A DNA stretch of 64,000 bases. It comes from CALKAL01 sp051846895 (lineage in GTDB: Bacteria; Bacillota; Bacilli; Bacillales; Alkalibacillaceae). Of the stretch, positions 63,123 to 64,000 are shown in pieces (the first letter of the stretch is position 1; the number at the start of each line of letters is the position of its first letter). The stretch is from NCBI GenBank assembly GCA_051846895.1, contig JBPYCQ010000013.1:1-64000 (forward strand), read 5' to 3'. Under the pieces are notes generated by a model that searched no databases, was not told the DNA's origin, and worked only from the letters and a program-made list of their open reading frames with translations. Position numbers and translations under genes: made by a program.

Positions 63123-63623
63123 TTATGCGCCTTGTTCTTCTTTTTGATCCGCAATAGCTTTAGCAGCATATGCGAAGTTTCGTACCGGAGCTTGTAATAC
63201 GCTGAGTAGCATAGATACAAGTCCTTCGTATGAAGGTAGATCTGCAAGTTCTTGAATTTGCTCAACCGTTGCAATGTTCCCTTCAATAATTCCACCTTTA
63301 ATTTCTAAAGCTTCGATATCTTTAGCGAACTTCCCAAGGATTTTCGCCGGAGCCACAACATCTTCTTCTGAAAACGCAATAGCTGTTGGTCCTACTAAAA
63401 CATCGTTAAGCCCTTCATAACCAGCTTTCTCAGTTGCACGACGTGTCATTGTGTTCTTGTATACTTTAAAATCAACACCCGCATCACGAAGTTGTTTACG
63501 AAGTTCAGTAACCTGCTCTACATTAAGTCCGCGATAATCAACAAGGATTGTCGTTTTACTATTTGAAAGTTTGTCTGCTATTTCTTGTACTTGTTGTTTT
63601 TTCTGTTCAATAATTGCGCTCAT
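63123..63623 (-). CDS. rplJ: 50S ribosomal protein L10
   Basis: L10 of 166 residues, base of the L12 stalk. MSAIIEQKKQQVQEIADKL, VDYRGLNVEQVTELRKQLR and GPTAIAFSEEDVVAPAKIL are signatures; the C-terminal helix that carries L12 dimers follows. The ATG at 63623 is preceded by GGGGGTGG; the frame to 63689 is leader. Confidence 0.98.
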   Translation of the reverse strand: MSAIIEQKKQQVQEIADKLSNSKTTILVDYRGLNVEQVTELRKQLRDAGVDFKVYKNTMTRRATEKAGYEGLNDVLVGPTAIAFSEEDVVAPAKILGKFAKDIEALEIKGGIIEGNIATVEQIQELADLPSYEGLVSMLLSVLQAPVRNFAYAAKAIADQKEEQGA

Positions 63624-63771
63624 CTTTCCACCCCCTAGTAATCGAATTAAAATATACCGAAAACGATGCATGAACAAAAGTGGAAGCAACTTGCTTAGCT
63701 GTAGTAGTCAAACGTGATTTCAAGTTAAGCAATTCGTTCACTATCATTCCACTTTTAAATTCCTGAACTAT

Positions 63772-63897
63772 TAAAAAATGCCTCCATGTAGACATGGAGG
63801 CATGACTTTATAAAAGTTACTTTTTTGTAACATTCATTTAAGTTCATACACCTCGGTAGGAAAGTTTAAGCATCCATGCTCCTACTGTCTACGGTAC
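63772..63897 (-). ncRNA. L10 leader with terminator
   Basis: Upstream of rplJ. The minus strand carries the conserved CCGTAGACAG and GAGGTGT elements (about 63845-63893) typical of the L10 leader of Firmicutes, where L10 with L12 represses the operon. It ends in a strong terminator hairpin, TGCCTCCATGT against ACATGGAGGCA followed by six T (63773-63802). The stretch 63624-63771 is the rest of the leader without clear features. Confidence 0.8.
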
Positions 63898-63953
63898 AAT
63901 TTTGATTATTTTTCAACAAAAATAATTATATATAACGTTTATTTAAATGTCAA

Positions 63954-64000
63954 TTATTTTTTAACGTAGCTAGAAACATCTACGCGTACACCAGGTCCCA
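63954..64000 (-). CDS. rplA: 50S ribosomal protein L1, C-terminal end only
   Basis: The last 14 codons of rplA, cut by the right window edge: GPGVRVDVSSYVKK and TAA at 63954-63956. The GPGV motif is the usual end of L1, and rplA lies upstream of rplJ in all Bacillus. Confidence 0.85.
   Translation of the reverse strand, partial: GPGVRVDVSSYVKK

Overview
This window is a 64-kb piece of a low-GC Gram-positive chromosome, almost certainly a spore-forming member of the Bacillaceae. The reasons are the 16S rRNA sequence, the sporulation and germination genes pdaB, gerD, kbaA and cwlD, the Bacillus-type order of the rRNA, rpoBC and ribosomal-protein genes, and a classical guanine riboswitch with PurR boxes. 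The 16S head region and overall style suggest an alkaliphilic or soda-lake lineage, but I cannot name the genus from sequence alone. The window runs opposite to the usual map direction, so nearly all genes lie on the minus strand.

Reading down from the right end: the tail of rplA, the L10 leader, rplJ-rplL, an RsmC-like methyltransferase (ybxB), rpoB-rpoC, an L7Ae-like gene, rpsL-rpsG-fusA-tuf, and the S10/spc/alpha superoperon (rpsJ to rplQ, including secY, adk, map, infA, rpmJ and rpoA). Then come the ECF vitamin-transporter core (ecfA1-ecfA2-ecfT) and truA. Between truA and rplM, which are close neighbours in B. subtilis, sits a complete-looking purine operon: PurBoxes, promoter, guanine riboswitch, terminator, then purE-K-B-C-L-F-M-N-H-D-folD. 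This operon lacks purS and purQ, although PurL is the short type that needs them. rplM-rpsI follow, with their own promoter and leader.

After rpsI the map departs from B. subtilis. Remnants of a tyrosine integrase and a RadC-type protein mark a scar, followed by an accessory block of about 9 kb. It holds a Bce-type peptide-sensing and export module (response regulator, kinase, ATPase, permease) and a TAXI-type TRAP transporter (binding protein, DUF1850 protein, fused permease). The conserved order then resumes with cwlD, salA, gerD, kbaA, pdaB, a small unknown gene and the 16S rRNA gene of an rrn operon.

Most of the window is ordinary core genome. The points most worth a second look are: RpoB with Tyr in place of the conserved Asp of the rifampicin pocket (Asp516 in E. 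coli numbering); the pur operon without purS/purQ and in an unusual place; a perfect intrinsic terminator buried in the first codons of the DUF1850 gene; a probable CcpA site on the TAXI promoter; a five-copy 21-bp tandem repeat; a GC-rich inverted-repeat element present twice, both times inside the pur operon; and a PdaB that has lost its catalytic aspartate. I found no CRISPR array, intact prophage, intact insertion sequence or tRNA gene.
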